64,000 nucleotides of DNA, taken from positions 44,002,705 through 44,066,704 of the forward strand of contig JAJKFL010000006.1 in NCBI GenBank assembly GCA_021186555.1. Reading direction: 5' to 3'. The DNA is from Reticulitermes speratus (taxonomy: Eukaryota; Arthropoda; Insecta; Blattodea; Rhinotermitidae). Each line of letters begins with the position of its first letter. Within the stretch, counting starts at the first letter, position 1. A program made the position numbers and the translations under genes. Positions 23,301 to 36,833 of this stretch are shown here, one piece after another. The notes under the pieces were generated by a model that was not told where the DNA came from, ran no database searches, and was given only the letters and a program-made list of their open reading frames with translations.

Positions 23301-24965
23301 AAGGCAGCGGTGCTACCGGAGCTTCTGCTGACGGACCCTTATGGAAGATGGGATAATGGTGAGGAGGAGGATGTCATTTATTTTAGCACATAACTTTAAA
23401 TCCCCCTTTGCATGTAAGTGTTGGGAAGTAAGGAAAATGGCCAGGTAACTGTGTTCAACTGGGCCAGTGGCAGTGTGGAAAATTCTACCTAATGTTTTCT
23501 GGGGGGGGGGGGGGGGGGGTGAAGCATCTGTGACATTGGTCGTGGTGGCATCAGTTTTTCCTCCCTTTTGGAAATACAAAAATAAGGTCACCGTGCTTTG
23601 CTTGACAGTTTCTTTGTATATCATATGCTGACTTCTGCCAAAGCAGATCATGATAAAGTTTGACTGATTTCTTATCATTTTATTAATTATGACGCTCTTC
23701 TTCTCTGTACAACGTATAATGAAAATAGGCAAAATATATAATGGCTCTTAGTTCTGCTAGAATTGGACCAGAGTTTTGCAGTGCTGTTTCAGTCATCATT
23801 TCCAGTTTAGCTTTTGATCACGTGACTCAACTGTGACTTAAGAAATCTGGGTGTTATTCTTTCTGGAAAGTTTTGGCTAAAATATATTCCAGTACTGACA
23901 AGAAAGGAACCATATCCTGGACAATGAACAATTGCACCTACTTCATAGGGTCTTCAGTGACAAAATAAATTGGAATGGGGACGTAGATTTAGCTTGGTGC
24001 TTAGTACTATAGCATTTGCCACAGGGGGCTGAGTGGGGAGCAATGTAAAAAGGCAGTGGGGAAAGCTGGTGTCATGCTGATACAATGGAAGTACGTAGGG
24101 GCAAATAATTCAGTTACTGTCTGGTGTAGCATATTGTATCTTTGCTTACAAAACTCACTGGGTTGTATGGATATGGTACTTATACCTACCATCTTGCTTA
24201 TGTATTTCGCTTTTAGTTCCGAAGAGAATGGGAAATAACTGTAATGTGATTAAGAGTGGTAATTATTCCAAGAGTTGTATGTACACATTTGTTTTTATTT
24301 AACACATAGAAAGATACATTGTGTTTTATTTTTTCGCTATTCTAAATTGCATGCTGATGCCTAAACAAAGCTGTCCAACTTCAGGTTTAACCTGACGTCT
24401 TACAACATTTTTACTTCTATGCTTCCTGGACATCTGACCCTTGAAGCTGAGGCCAGTACACAGTCACTAAACATTGTTCAAAAACACCCAGAGACAGGAC
24501 ACAATATCCCAGAAGAATAAATTTATCCGTTTCGTATATACACATTGGTCAGAGAAGCGAAGGTAATAAAACAGTTTGTGTTCTTACCGACTCATCTGCG
24601 GCCGTTTACCTGTGCCAACAGCGCAGTAGGTGGCGCAAAGTCGCCTCTGTTTTGTCACTAGATGGTAGATGGCAGAATCATTGAAGACTCTAATCCATGA
24701 CATAGAACGATAATCATGTCCCTTCTATACTAGATAATCTGTGGTTGCAATGCAGTTAGCTGTGTGCTGGTATTTCCTAAATACCAAATGCTGTAATAGC
24801 AAAGGTTGAAATTGTGCGGAGATAACATGGATCAGATCTACGCTTTGTTTCGCAAACACACAACGAGTTCCACAAAGTCTCTCCAGAATTACGAATGGAA
24901 CGCGAAAGATGGTAAATTAGATATGAATTCCTTGTAGTTTTTGGGTAGTTCTGTTCCAGTAGTAA
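23301..24965. other. No gene recognised; contains a 19-base poly-G run
   Basis: A run of 19 G lies at 23501-23519. The remainder has only short frames without resemblance to known proteins. Confidence 0.5.
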
Positions 24966-25039
24966 CCCTTTAAACGCCCGTGGTCACTGTATATACCACC
25001 AGGTTTAAGAGTCAACAACTCGACATTCTGCCCACACAG

Positions 25040-25272
25040 TGTATTTATGTGTTTTGTGTGGATCTCAGAACAAACAGCGATTATTTCTCTGTACAGCATT
25101 AACTGACTGGTTTTTATAACTGAGACGTAGTGTGTTTACTGCGTGGTACGGAATGTATTTATGTGTTTTGTGTGGATCTCAGAACAAACAGCGATTATTT
25201 CACTGTACAGCACTAACTGATTGGTTTTTATAACCGAGACGGTGTGTGTTTACTGCGAGATACGGACTGGAT
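25040..25272 (+). repeat. 114-bp tandem repeat, two copies
   Basis: Units start at 25040 and 25154 and match the three 115-bp units of element A. Confidence 0.85.
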
Positions 25273-25402
25273 CTTCACATATAATTCAGGTTAATCTTAG
25301 TATTTAAACTGTTAAGTGCGTATATTTGGATGTTGTTCCTTTTTTAAAGTTTTAGTGATTACATTTTGTGATGTTGATAAAGATTTTTAACCTTGGCCTT
25401 AG

Positions 25403-25744
25403 ATGGAGGTGAATTATCAGCATCACGCCCTGACCGCTTTAACATCGGGAGAGAATCCCCTGCATTTTGTCCGTCCTCAGAAGAGCAACTGTAGAGTGCT
25501 GGACAATCCACCGAGGGATAACATTCAAGAGGAATTCACAGCACATAAGAGGAAGAGCAACACATTCTCGGGGTCCCTTGAGGCCTCTCTGGGTTCTTTT
25601 TGGCCGCACCGGGGTCCTTGTGCCCTCACATGGGTCCGTGTGGCCTCACCGGGGTCCCTGTGTCCTCACTGGGGTTCGTGTGGCCTCACCGGGGTCCTTG
25701 TGGCCTCAATGGGGTCCTTTTGGCCTCTCCCAGGGTCCTTGTAG
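25403..25744 (+). CDS. Short ORF of composite element B; product unknown
   Basis: This frame starts MEVNYQHHALTALTSGENPL like the ORF at 4082 and stays aligned to the end of the unique region (RKS). It then reads into the minisatellite in a different frame from copy A because A has 8 extra bases. Differences before that point include His/Arg, Thr-Ala/Asn-Pro, Asp/Glu and Asn/Lys replacements and several silent changes. I recognise no domain, signal peptide or catalytic motif. Confidence 0.3.
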   Translation: MEVNYQHHALTALTSGENPLHFVRPQKSNCRVLDNPPRDNIQEEFTAHKRKSNTFSGSLEASLGSFWPHRGPCALTWVRVASPGSLCPHWGSCGLTGVLVASMGSFWPLPGSL

Positions 25745-27170
25745 TCTGTCTGTCTGCCCTTTTTTTCTCTCTGGGTCTTTGTGGCCTCACCGGGGTCCTT
25801 GTGGCCTTACCGGGGTCCTTGTGGCCTCACCGGGGTCCTTGTGGCCTCACCGGGGTCTTTGTGGCCTCACTGGGGTTTTTGTAGACTGTCTGGGTTCTTT
25901 TTTCTCTCTGGGTCTTTGTGGCCTCACCGGGGTCCATGTAGCCTCACCGGGGTCCTTGTGACCTCAACGGGGTCCTTGTGACCTCAACGGGGTCTTGTGT
26001 CCTCACCGGGGTCCTTTTGGCCTCTCCGGGGTCCTTGTAGTCTGTCTGTCCGCCCTTTTTTTCTCTCTGGGTCTTTGTGGCCTCACCGGGGTCCTTGTGG
26101 CCTCACCAGGGTCCTTGTGTCCTCACCGGGGTCCTTGTGGCCTCACCGGGGTCTTTGTGGCCTCACTGGGGTTTTTGTAGACTGTCTGGGTTCTTTTTTC
26201 TCTCTGGGTCTTTGTGGCCTCACCGGGGTCCATGTAGCCTCACCGGGGTCCTGGTGGCCTCACCGGGGTCCTTGTGACCTCAACGGGGTCCTTGTGACCT
26301 CAACGGGGTCTTGTGTCCTCACCGGGGTCCTTTTGAACTCACCGGGGTCCTTGTGACCTCGACGGGGTTCTTGTGTCCTCACTGGGGATTGTGTGGCCTC
26401 ACCGGGGTCCTTGTGGCCTCAATGGGGTCCTCGCCGGAGTCCTTGTGGCCTCAACGGGGTGTTTGTGGCCTCTCCGGGGTCCTTGTAGTCTGTATGTCGG
26501 CCCATTTTTCTCTCTGGGTCTTTGTGGCCTCACCGGGGTCCTTGTGGCCTCACCAGGGCCCTTGTGTCCTCACCAGGGTCTTTGTGGCCTCACCGGGGTC
26601 CATGTAGCCTCACCGGGGTCCTTATTTCTCTCTGGGTCATTGTGGCCTCACCGGGGTCCTTGTGACCTCAACGGGGTCCTTGTGTCCTCACTGGGGTTTG
26701 TGTGGCCTCACCTGGGTCCTTGTGGCCTCACCAGGGTCCTTGTGACCTCAATGGTGTCCTTGTGTCCTCACTGGGGTTCGTTTGGCCTCACCGGGGTCCT
26801 TTTTTCTCTCTGGGTCTTTGTGGCCTCACCAGGGTACTTGTGACCTCAACGGGGTCCTTGTGTCCTCACTGGGGTTCGTGTGGCCTCACCGGGGTTCTTG
26901 TGGCCTCACCGGGGACCTTGTGGCCTCAATGGGGTTCTTGTGGCCTCACCAGGGTCCTTGTGACCTCACTGGGGTCCTTGTGACCTCAACGGGGTCCTTG
27001 TGTCCTCACTGGGGTTCGTGTGGCCTCACCGGGGTCCTCACCTGGGACTTTGTCTGTGGGTCCTTTTTTTCTCTCTGTGTCCTTGTGGCCTCTGTGTGTT
27101 GCCTGTGGCCTTACCTGGGGCCTTGTAGCCTCACCTGAGTCCTTGTGTCCTCACCGGGGTCCTTGTGGTC
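25568..27170 (+). repeat. 20-bp minisatellite of element B with ~296-bp higher-order duplication
   Basis: It has the same GGGGTCCTTGTGGCCTCACC unit as element A. A block at about 25781-25980 recurs about 296 bp downstream (26077-26277), including the interrupting TAGACTGTCTGGG and TTTTTTCTCTCTGGG segments. Block sizes differ from the 566-bp step in A, so the arrays have rearranged independently. Confidence 0.9.
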
Positions 27171-29433
27171 TCTCTGGGTCCGAGAATATTTTATTGAACT
27201 CAGTCGCCATGAAGGCTTTAACGTTTAGAGGTAAATATAAGTTAGTTGTACTTAAGTTGTTTTGCCTGCAGTACTGACCAGTTGTGGAGGCAAGACAAAT
27301 CTGTTTCTTAATGCTTCCTTGAACAGGTTGTTGCTAGCCAACAAGACCAAATTGTAACATCAACCACAGTGCATTCGACACGGTCACTTTAATTGGCAGT
27401 GCTAGTATGTTCAGCTTTCCGGGACTTTCATTTCCAGTGGGTACTTTCTGTAGGAGGAACCCTCTTTTATGATTATGTTGACTGAGCTGTGATGCAAGCA
27501 TTACAGATTCACCTGCAGCCAGTTGAAGATGAGTAAGAGAAAGTTCGACATTTGAGCGGAGGTGAGGCATATAGATAAAACTCCACATATTTTTGCTGTA
27601 AGTGGAGCTGAGTGACAGATATTATATTTGCTGTGCTTTATTCCAAAGAAAAGTGCCCCTAGACAAGGGATATCTTAAGTTTTACCAGTAGTGGTTCACG
27701 TTACATGTTTGTACAGGCTGTATTAGTGATGACAGTGTATTGCCCATAAAGAACAAGTTGTTAGCAGTAATGGGAGTAATTATTAGTTAAGTAGCACAGC
27801 AGAATGCAACTGTTGATGATATGAAGAACAGTTCATTGAGACCTAATTGAGTCAATTGTGCAATGGTAGTGGCAGACAGGTGGTTTGGCCTTGTGATCAT
27901 AATAGGTATTGCATGCTAGTTAACTGGGTAAAAATTATTTTGCTAAAGAATCTCAGGCAGTTGTGAACCTGTGGTCAAGAAGGTGACATGTGGGCCTGCA
28001 GGCCACCTGTTGGGTGCTCTGACTGTGACTGAACATAGTGGTGTAGCTTGCTTTGTATTTGAGATGTAGCTGGTTGGAGTTATGTCATTGTCTAGCCTAT
28101 ACTCACTTTCTGTGATGTGATGCAACTGGAGTTGGAAATATTGGCAATAGATGTTTCTAGAACTCTGATTATACCATTATTTAAATATTAAAATTGTGGT
28201 AAATTGGGAATGGTTTGCCTATTTGACAAAGACAGAACTATTGTACTGAGAATTATCTGCTGTGATAGCTGTAGGTCACTGGAATGATGGGACGGATTGG
28301 CCATCTTCCACGAACGTTTAATGTACATTGTTGGTAGAACTCATTGTGAATGATATTCTTTTCCGCTATCATTGTGTTCCTCTTGAGAACAGCTGATGTC
28401 AGTACCTCAGTATAAAAAACATCTAGGATCCCAATCTTGTAAGTTGAAAGCCACGTTTTGTGTCTATGCCCCTGCAGCCACATACAATCAAAGCATTCAC
28501 GGTCTTGCAGGTGTTGATGTGGCGATCTTTACTGTAGTGCAGTCTTGTACTGAGTGTGTAAGAATGTCAGTAGTGTGGCATCCAGTAATATCTCTGTAAA
28601 AAAAATATTGGCATTAAAGCAGTTGTCCCATTAACTTCTCAAGACTTTTGACGATGGTATGTGGTCATAGGGGTGACTGAAATTTTGGACATTTGTGCAT
28701 TATTACGTACGTACATCATATACTTTGCTTTTGTCTGCAGGTGACATCTTACATTTTGAGTAAACATTCTCGGACTTGACGCAGTTCAGTATCCAGTGAC
28801 TGAGACTAGCTCTTTCTAAGTGGAGTCTCTGTACTAAAGGTATGTTTAACCCTTAGTCTGCTAATGTGTACTTTTGGTGAGCGGCTGGTGTTGCTGACGT
28901 CTGCTAACTTGTACTTTTAGGCGAGCTCAATTTGGCAGCATTGAAAATGCGTTCTTTGTCTCGTGTCTACAAAATATGGCAACCCTGAAGCAGTCTGCAA
29001 TACTTTTGTTGTTGTATCTTTGTGTAAACACTTAGCCAGCTCCAAACAGGCCCTTAATTGGCCATAAATGCATAAGTGTCATAAGTGCTAAAAATTGACT
29101 GCACAATTTGGTTATTCTTGCATTTTCAAATGGAATGTTGGTCATGAAACCATTTGGGTTCCTGAAGCAGCCGAGTAGAGGCTGTAAGGAGAAGGGGAAG
29201 GAAAAATTTCGCTTGACTAAGTTACAGATAATCGTGCCAACACAGTTGAGTGTTTGCTCTTGAACGAGTTGCTTATGTTTGTATAAGGATATTTACAGCA
29301 TTTTTAAGGCATTCTGAGCAATGTCTGTTTCCTTCCCTACAAAGTGGCATTTATTTCATAAATGTATCCTGATTAGTTTTGGAAATATTAAGGTTTTTGT
29401 AAAGCATGCGCAAAATTTAAATATCTAGGCAGT
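27171..29433 (+). repeat. Arm 1 of a large imperfect inverted repeat
   Basis: 27171-28125 pairs in inverted orientation with 42152-41265, and 28325-29433 pairs with about 38185-37072. Anchors include GTCGCCATGAAGGCTTTAAC at the left, GTCAAGAAGGTGACATGTGG near 27972, and TTGTGTAAACACTTAGCCAG near 29020. At 28855 the sequence reads TTAACCCTTAGTCTGCTAAT, which has the form of a piggyBac-type TTAA-CCC terminus and is present in both arms. There is no convincing protein-coding frame. Confidence 0.85.
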
Positions 29434-29898
29434 GATTCGAGATTCGGAGCCAACTATTTGACAGTAAACCATATACTCATATGACAACATAACTGTGTTT
29501 AACACTAAAGGCAAATGAACTTTTTCACCAGAAATTGAGATGCTCTTCTCAGCGAATATAATTTTTCCTCTGATAAGTAATTTATGTTTGGACAAATTAG
29601 TTTTTATTTTCATGATAAAAATTAAGGATTTGAGAGTCGAAAGTCATTCTTTGTTGACAGGAGTTCGACATCATTAAAAAAATCGCTGTTCCCATTGCTG
29701 AAGATGCTTCCAGGGTTGCAGGAGAATTGATATGGCGACACATTTATTATCAGCACCATGTTCATCAGGACATGAGTACCATCAATATCATCACCACCAC
29801 CACAACCACCAAGAGCAGTGCCAGCAATTAGCAGAAATTTCCAGCATGTTTCAGCAATTGTCTGCAAAAAAACCACTTATTTTTGTTATTCAAATGAA

Positions 29899-29955
29899 CC
29901 TACTACTACTTCTACTACTACTACTACTACTACTATAATAATAATAATAATTAAT
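29899..29955 (+). repeat. (CTA)n-(ATA)n trinucleotide microsatellite
   Basis: CTA/ACT units with one TTC interruption run into ATA units. Confidence 0.95.
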
Positions 29956-32900
29956 AATATGAACAAGACATTTATGAGCATGTATTTAATTTGTGGCCTG
30001 TGGCAGATGATTTGGCTGTTAGAGAATTTATTTGTCATTTGTTTTCATATATCTCGTAGGGCTGTGGCCCTGAAGATGGTGTGAGATTTCTAGCGTCACC
30101 TGTTCATGTGGAATCTTGTTATATATCATTTGTGAGATGTGGAACATAGGCCTCTTTTGAGGGAACCGCCACACTAAAAAAGGGTAACGCGCCGAGCCAA
30201 CTACAACCTCGAAAGAGCTCTTGTGGTGTGGAAACGTTGGCACATATTTACAAGATTCAAGTCCTGTGGGATGTCACACCTTCTTCAGGTTGCTTATTTT
30301 GGATATGTATTCAGCTGGATGTTGTTACATCATGAGTCAGAATGGAGACCATCCTCTTAGTACATGTGTTTTGCAATTTTTGTAATCTCTGTCCCTTACG
30401 TGGGAAGGAGTGCAATAAGAAGCATTTCAATTCCTTCCCAAATGGAGATTGAATTTCTGTATTAGCTCTGTGTTGGGATGTAAGTGAGAGTTGAAAATAC
30501 TATTATACAGGGTGTTGTTTCCTTGACAGGAGATTGACATCATTGGAAGAAAGTGTTGTGAGAGGTATTGAATTTTTGTAGCATGTTAGCAGCAGGAGCA
30601 ACAATTGAAACAGAGGAAACAAGAATAAATGACAGAATGCTCAAAAATATAATGTACTATCGAAGTGCTTATGATTGCAAGAAACGCACAAATTCTGCTA
30701 AAATGAACAATATAGGAATAAAATCTTGTCAACCAAATTTTTTTGATGTAAGGTTTATATTTATATTGGAAAGTTTATACAATTGTAATGCAAGCCTTTT
30801 TTTAATCCACAAGTGTAAAATTGTAACATGACATGAAAGGCTAATTAAAATCACAATAAGTGGACAGTTAAACATACGAATCTCAAACCACTCGCATACA
30901 TCTGTAATGTAGCATTCTCTCCACAAGAATAGTACCTGTAACAGTGAAGAACTTTAGCCTTAACATATCCATCTTGGCAGGTTCGCACCCAGAATTTTTT
31001 TTTTTTTGGGTGGGGGGAGGTGGCGCTGCCCGTGATGCTGTACATAATATATATAGTATAACATAACACTGTTTGCAACTACATTTATATACATACAAAT
31101 ATAACTGCATGTTCCATGACTCAATCACAGTGTCCTATCTTCTTGTTTTTTTTAATGTTAATTCATTTTTCAAAATTATAATGTACTTGTATTAGTCATC
31201 AGCCGAGTTCAGTGGTTGATTGCAGCTGAAGGGTAAATCACATAAAACTTTTGATATCATATCTACAAAGTGTGTTTTTTAAATTTCGGTCTGGGGGGGG
31301 GTTTCAGCCCACGGGCCCCCCCACCTCCCTTGTGTGCGCCCTGCGTCATTGACAGCAACATACATAAATGAATCAAACCTTGAAGACTTCTTAAAATGCC
31401 ACCATGTCATTTGCAATGCATGGTGGCACATGCCAGGAGACATGAATATTTGCACTGCACTGTTGTGGTGTGGAAAGTCTGGCCCATTATGTTCACGTGT
31501 GTGTGGGAACGGTTGTGTTTGAAGTATTTATACATGTAGTGTTATAACTGCAGTGTATCAGTGAGTGTAATTCATTCCTCAGTATTTACTTGTAGAGCAG
31601 CCTCCTTACCAGTAACTAATAAAGCCTATGTCTTATTTCTGTTTAGTGTGTTGTGCCAGAGAATTAGTGTCTGCACAGGCCACTAGGTGATGTATATGAT
31701 TTTTTTTTTATTTCCACCTGATTTGCTTGGACCCCCCTGATGGCAAATTATGAAGCAAGGTTGACCTATCTACCTGACAGAATAATGAATGTAATACATA
31801 TATAGTCATACAGTCTATTTACATCATGATATTGTGAAAGATTAATAGTTATATCATGTAATTGTACCATTATCAGTGCTAAATGGGCATATAACTACAT
31901 AAGTGAAGAAGCTGTTTTCAAATGCTGTTGGGAGCAGACATAGAGTAGTATGTGATAGTGCAAGAAATGTTTTTTTTCTGTCCTTACAAAGCTTAGTAAT
32001 TTCAGTTGGGATGATTTGATTATCAGACTAGGAGTGACATAATAATAGATTTTATTTGAATGCTTGAAATCAAATTTGTTGGTTGAGTCTGAAATTATGT
32101 AATTGCTTGTTTTCCAATGTTAATGGTAGGACCAGGTTTTTACCAGTACATGTACACTGTATATATTGACTGATGTATGTTGTTCATCTCATAGTATTTA
32201 CTCTGTATATGTAACTTATTTTAACATCAATTATTGTGTACAATAAAGCATATCCATTTACCTTCTGTCCTGTCCCCTCTCCTGTGGACTTTGCACTGTG
32301 CTTCTACTTGGCTTTCGCTTTTTTGCATTTCATTTTGTATAAATGTTTGCCTAAATCCTGTTGTTAGAAGTCTTTGTTTCTTGTGTTTTTTTTTTCTTTG
32401 TGACAATTTTTCAAGATTTTGTTTTGCTCCCTCTTAAGTTTTGAATGAATGGTATTAGAGGTAGGACCCCTCTGCTTTGTAAACCCACCAGCATAAACAA
32501 AACATTGCGTAACCTCGAATTCTGAAGACTGTTCTCTCAACAAAGTAAAGCAGGTAATGACAAATTTGAGTGTGAAATGTGTTGATGCCTGAGAATGGGA
32601 GGGAATATTTCTTCCAGAATTTGCTAGTGTTTTGTTGCATGTTAGACCATATTTATGTGACGTTAGTAGGACTCTGCCTTACTTTCACATACATTTTCCA
32701 AAGCCAAATTTAAGTTGTGTGCAGTGTAGTATTTCTTCGCTAGTAGCATCAACAGCATACACCAGAGGCTGATAAGTCGCTTAGTCCACATGTGGCTAGT
32801 CTTCCCATTTTTTCTTCAGGTGTTCATTTCATTCTGTAGTTGTCTCATGCCAGGTCCATAGCCTCTTAATAAATATTTTTGTTGTGTGTTGTATATGACA

Positions 32901-34787
32901 CAAATTTTGTGCTTGCTTTAACAAATTTATCTCAGTTTAGACGTGTGTGCCGCATATGAACGCGCACAAAAATTTCGTGACATTCAACGCACACGATCCA
33001 TTCGTTATCGGTTTTTTTAATACACGAAAGAGATTTTCTCCGAAATATAGTAATAGTGTGGACGTATCTGTGAATGTGCAGTGCTTTTTTTTTAACAAAC
33101 GCACGTGTTGATCACAGCGCACAACGTGAATTTTTATGTAGCAAGAACATTTACCTTGCGGCGAAAATTTGTGCGTTGAATTTTCACATTTAACACACAA
33201 CGAAAATATTTGCTAATTGGACGCGGCTTTACATTTAATTACTAGTTTCATGTCTCTGTCTATTTAGTTTTTGGATGGTAACTATCCAGCCCAAAACATT
33301 CAAAGAACGTAATAAAAAATAAAAATATTAACACACAAAATTCCTCTAAAGAAACAAACAGAAATTTAGAGCCCATATAGGCACGTATAAGAGGGACGCT
33401 TTCACAGTCTCCATGCAGAGAGGGACCCCTTGAAAGTATAAATGGTTTAATTTTACCATTTCGTAACGAATATTCTGCCGACGAGGGGCTTGAGTTTTTG
33501 TATACGTTAGCATGCATATATTGGATTGGCGTCGTTCAAGAGCATTCCCTTCTATAGTGTCATGAACTTACCCCTGTCATGACGTCAGGATAGCAGTGCT
33601 GTATAAATTACTGAGAAAGGTAAATGTGTCGTTTGTTGTGGGTTGAGTGTGGCGGAGGGATTTGGCAGTCAAGGGCGGAAGGAATACCGAAGGTAATAAT
33701 TTGTGATGTTTTCTGGGAACTGTACCATGTCTTGAAATTGAGTAATTATAACGGTGTAAACCCACCAAACAGTATTTGTCCGTTTCGAAGTACTGTAATA
33801 GCGACGGACTAGTAGTACCAATGTCACTGCTGAAATTACCGCTACGGAAAGAAGATGCTATGCATTTTATTTGTAGTTGAAATGTTTTCCAAGTATCTGT
33901 CTGTGTGGTACGGATTACTGCAGGACATAACAACTGGTTTTATCCTTTTCCCGAGAATAAATGTGAACGAACTATGGTGAACCGGAATTACGAAATGAGC
34001 CACACCCATGTTACAGTAGTTAATGCACATTCCTTATGTATTTCAGGGCAGAAAGCCATGATGTAGAACATTTCTGACCTAATAGAACACATGTTTCTGA
34101 TACAAGTATAAATACATAGTAACATCTATGTACAGTGTTTGAGAGAACTATAATTACGTCATGCACCCAACGCAATTAATACGTGGTTTTATATAATTTA
34201 TAGTGCAGTATAGGCAAATTTTTTGCAGAGTAGAATTGAGATAGTTCCCATTCACCACTGGCTTAAATAGTTTTATATCATGATACAAACCTTTGATGTC
34301 AATATTAACTGCCATGCCTAACCTTTTCACCCACTTGACATAATAAGAGGGTGAAAATGTCTTTAAAATTAAATGCCTGCAAAAACTGTGATGGGCATTT
34401 ATCCATTTAAAGCAGTGGTCACTATAGGTACCACATGCTATATCATTCTGGACTCAGTGTATTGTCCACACACAGGCTTTGTAATGGGAACATAGTGTTT
34501 TCTGGGAGGTAGGAACTGCATTTTAAAACAGTATTTGGATGAACATCGTGTTTCACGTGGCACTTAAGTAAACTGGCCAAATTATGTGAGGACACTGTGA
34601 ATTTAAATGTTGTGACATAAGGTTAACTAAACACAAGACATGTTCCTAAGATCTGAAGTTTAAGAAGTATTATGTGTGTGCTGTAGTTTGCGAAAGAACT
34701 GTGACGCAGTACATTTGCCACTGTTACACATTTTAATGGTTTGTTAGGTGACATGAAATCAAACCTTTCTTTTCTTCTCGGACTACT

Positions 34788-34880
34788 TGACCCTTGAATA
34801 TAGGACCGATACGTTGTCCCAAAACGTCAGTAAAGGATTACCACTCCACACTGCGCAATATCCCAGAAGAGCACAGATCT
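34788..34880 (+). repeat. Copy of the dispersed ...CAATATCCCAGAAGAGCAC family
   Basis: GACCCTTGAATATAGGACCG, CGTTGTCCCAAAACGTCAG and ATATCCCAGAAGAGCACAG align with 19871-19980 in the same orientation. Confidence 0.65.
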
Positions 34881-36833
34881 CAACATCGCAGCAGAAGTCT
34901 GAAATCACAAACGTGTAGTTCATTTGAAGGTGTGAAAGAGCACATCATGAGCTTGTGAATGATACGAATAAGAAGTCTTGCAGCTTACACAGAAAATGTA
35001 TGGCAGTTTTTAAATAAGCTGTTTAGTAGAAGTAATGCTGTAAAGCAGAGTTTATGAACATTTTTCAGTTGAAATATTCCATGTTCTGAAAGTGAAACTT
35101 CCCACACCTGTTGTCAACGGTAAAGTTTCGTCTCAAAATTGCATGTTACTCTGCATTACAAATGCAACAAGATACAGGCTCTCATATAACAAAATTAGTT
35201 TCATACATAGATGTGTTTGTACAAATGGAAGTTGTTAAGATGATTTGGGTCAGTCTACAGATATTTAACAATTTACGGAATGTATACACATATTGTGTAT
35301 ACATTTATGTGGTCCATGTACCACCCATAGGTACATGTATCCCCAGTTCAGAACCATTTCTATAGGACCAAGGAAAGTAAAATTCTGCTGCACTGTTTGA
35401 CATGGCATAGTAATCATTATTTTTACAAGAGACAGTCATAAATGTAGAACTGCAGTAACTATAGCTGTGTGTGTGTTTGTGTGTTTGCAGACTGTGAGGA
35501 CCGGTCCATTGAGCAGCAGTTGAGGTGTTATTGACACTGAGTGACATCACAGTGCAAGAACTGTGTCAGTGCCACTGCGAACATGGGGGATTGTGAAAGA
35601 GTGCCAGTAGGGAATGAGCTATTGAGAGACTTAACAAGGTAACAAGACGAGTGTTAAGTGTTTCCTCTGATTTATACAGATCAGAGGTGCAGAATATGTG
35701 TCATTTCTGCGGTCCATCAGTAACAAAGTGGGTGATTAGTATCAAACACAGGAAGCTCTGGTTTTTGTTTTGTAACCTCAGAGTATTTTATTGATAGTAC
35801 AGCCCATCTGAACATGATGTTACACATGTAAACAGTGAACTGCACAATATTCGCAAATAAATAAAGTATGTAATGTGTCATTGGTATGGGGGCATTTATT
35901 TATTAATTTAAAGCATGCCTCATTACGGTCCTAAAGAACTGCAGCATACAGGTTTTAATGTGTTTGTGTTATGAGTCACTGTGCTGATCTGACAGTCCTT
36001 TGTTGCATAGGCTAATGAATCATGTTGAATGAACACAAATTAACGATTTTGATTTTCAGTGAAATATGCTGTGGAAGGAATTGAAAATGCCAGATAGCCC
36101 TGTGCCTGTTGTAGATGTTTTATATAAAAAAAACTCTAAATAAATTGCCCCTTTTTGGGGGAGAAGGGAGCGGGTCATGACAGCCTGCTAGAATAGCTAC
36201 GTTAAATGTCAGTACAATGAACTTCCATGAACTGAAAAATTATATTCTTTAAGTGAAATTTCGTTTCAGTGAAAAACAATAAAGCAGATTAACAAATTAA
36301 GAATTAATAAGTCAACGTACTTGTGTCAAATAAGTGACACACAGCATGTTCATTGTTATGTTAATGAACACAAAAGCAATGTTTCATATCCTACTGTTAC
36401 AACATAAACTACAACCACAAGAAATGATCATCCTTGTAGTTCAGTTTGGCCCACATAACATGGCATTTCAGTTGTGATGCAACTCAAGACTGTGTGTACT
36501 ACAAGCCGGGATTGTGCTTTTGAATTTAAAAACATGTTGGCTGTATGAACATGCAGTATTATAGTAGGACGATGAACACAGAGCAGGAACCACAAACGAA
36601 CCTGCTCCAGCTGTTCTTATGGACAGCAGCTACATTTTGTGTGCCTAAGGCCGTCACCAGCAGCACACCTAACAAATGGCACAGTATTAGATGCATTCTT
36701 TCATTGGATATTTTCTGGTTGCCAGAAAATAATAAAGAGTAAAATTTGTAGTTAATTTATGTATGTCAGATACTCGGTGCAGTGAGGGTCATCCACAGGA
36801 TATAAACAAATATGTTAAACGATCTCACTGATT

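Larger units (their letters stand above)
24966..27170 (+). mobile_element. Composite repetitive element B (copy of A)
   Basis: CCCTTTAAACGCCCGTGG at 24966, preceded by GTAA, is a piggyBac-like left end; the next bases GTCACTGTATATACCACC make a near palindrome. Two 114-bp units (starts 25040 and 25154), unique sequence, the ORF from 25403 and a 20-bp minisatellite follow in the same order as in element A. The minisatellite stops directly against CCGAGAATATTTTATTG, which is the start of the first inverted-repeat arm. In the second arm the same point reads TTAACCCGAGAATA, so it may itself be an element terminus. Confidence 0.6.
29434..36833. other. Spacer between inverted-repeat arms; no gene recognised
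   Basis: The interval holds a trinucleotide microsatellite, a repeat copy at 34788-34880, a short CpG-richer patch near 32940-33225, and a possible diverged piggyBac-like end near 34410-34440 (AGTGGTCACTATAGGTACCAC). I see no exon series or RNA gene. Confidence 0.45.

Noticed and set aside
29622..29938. His-rich frame (HQYHHHHHNHQEQ)
   Set aside because: It follows a CAC/CAT trinucleotide run and ends in a CTA microsatellite, so it is better explained as simple-sequence DNA.
32938..33240. Possible MITE with GCGGC-type ends
   Set aside because: The patch is CpG-richer and has partly symmetric words, but no convincing terminal inverted repeat or target duplication could be aligned.
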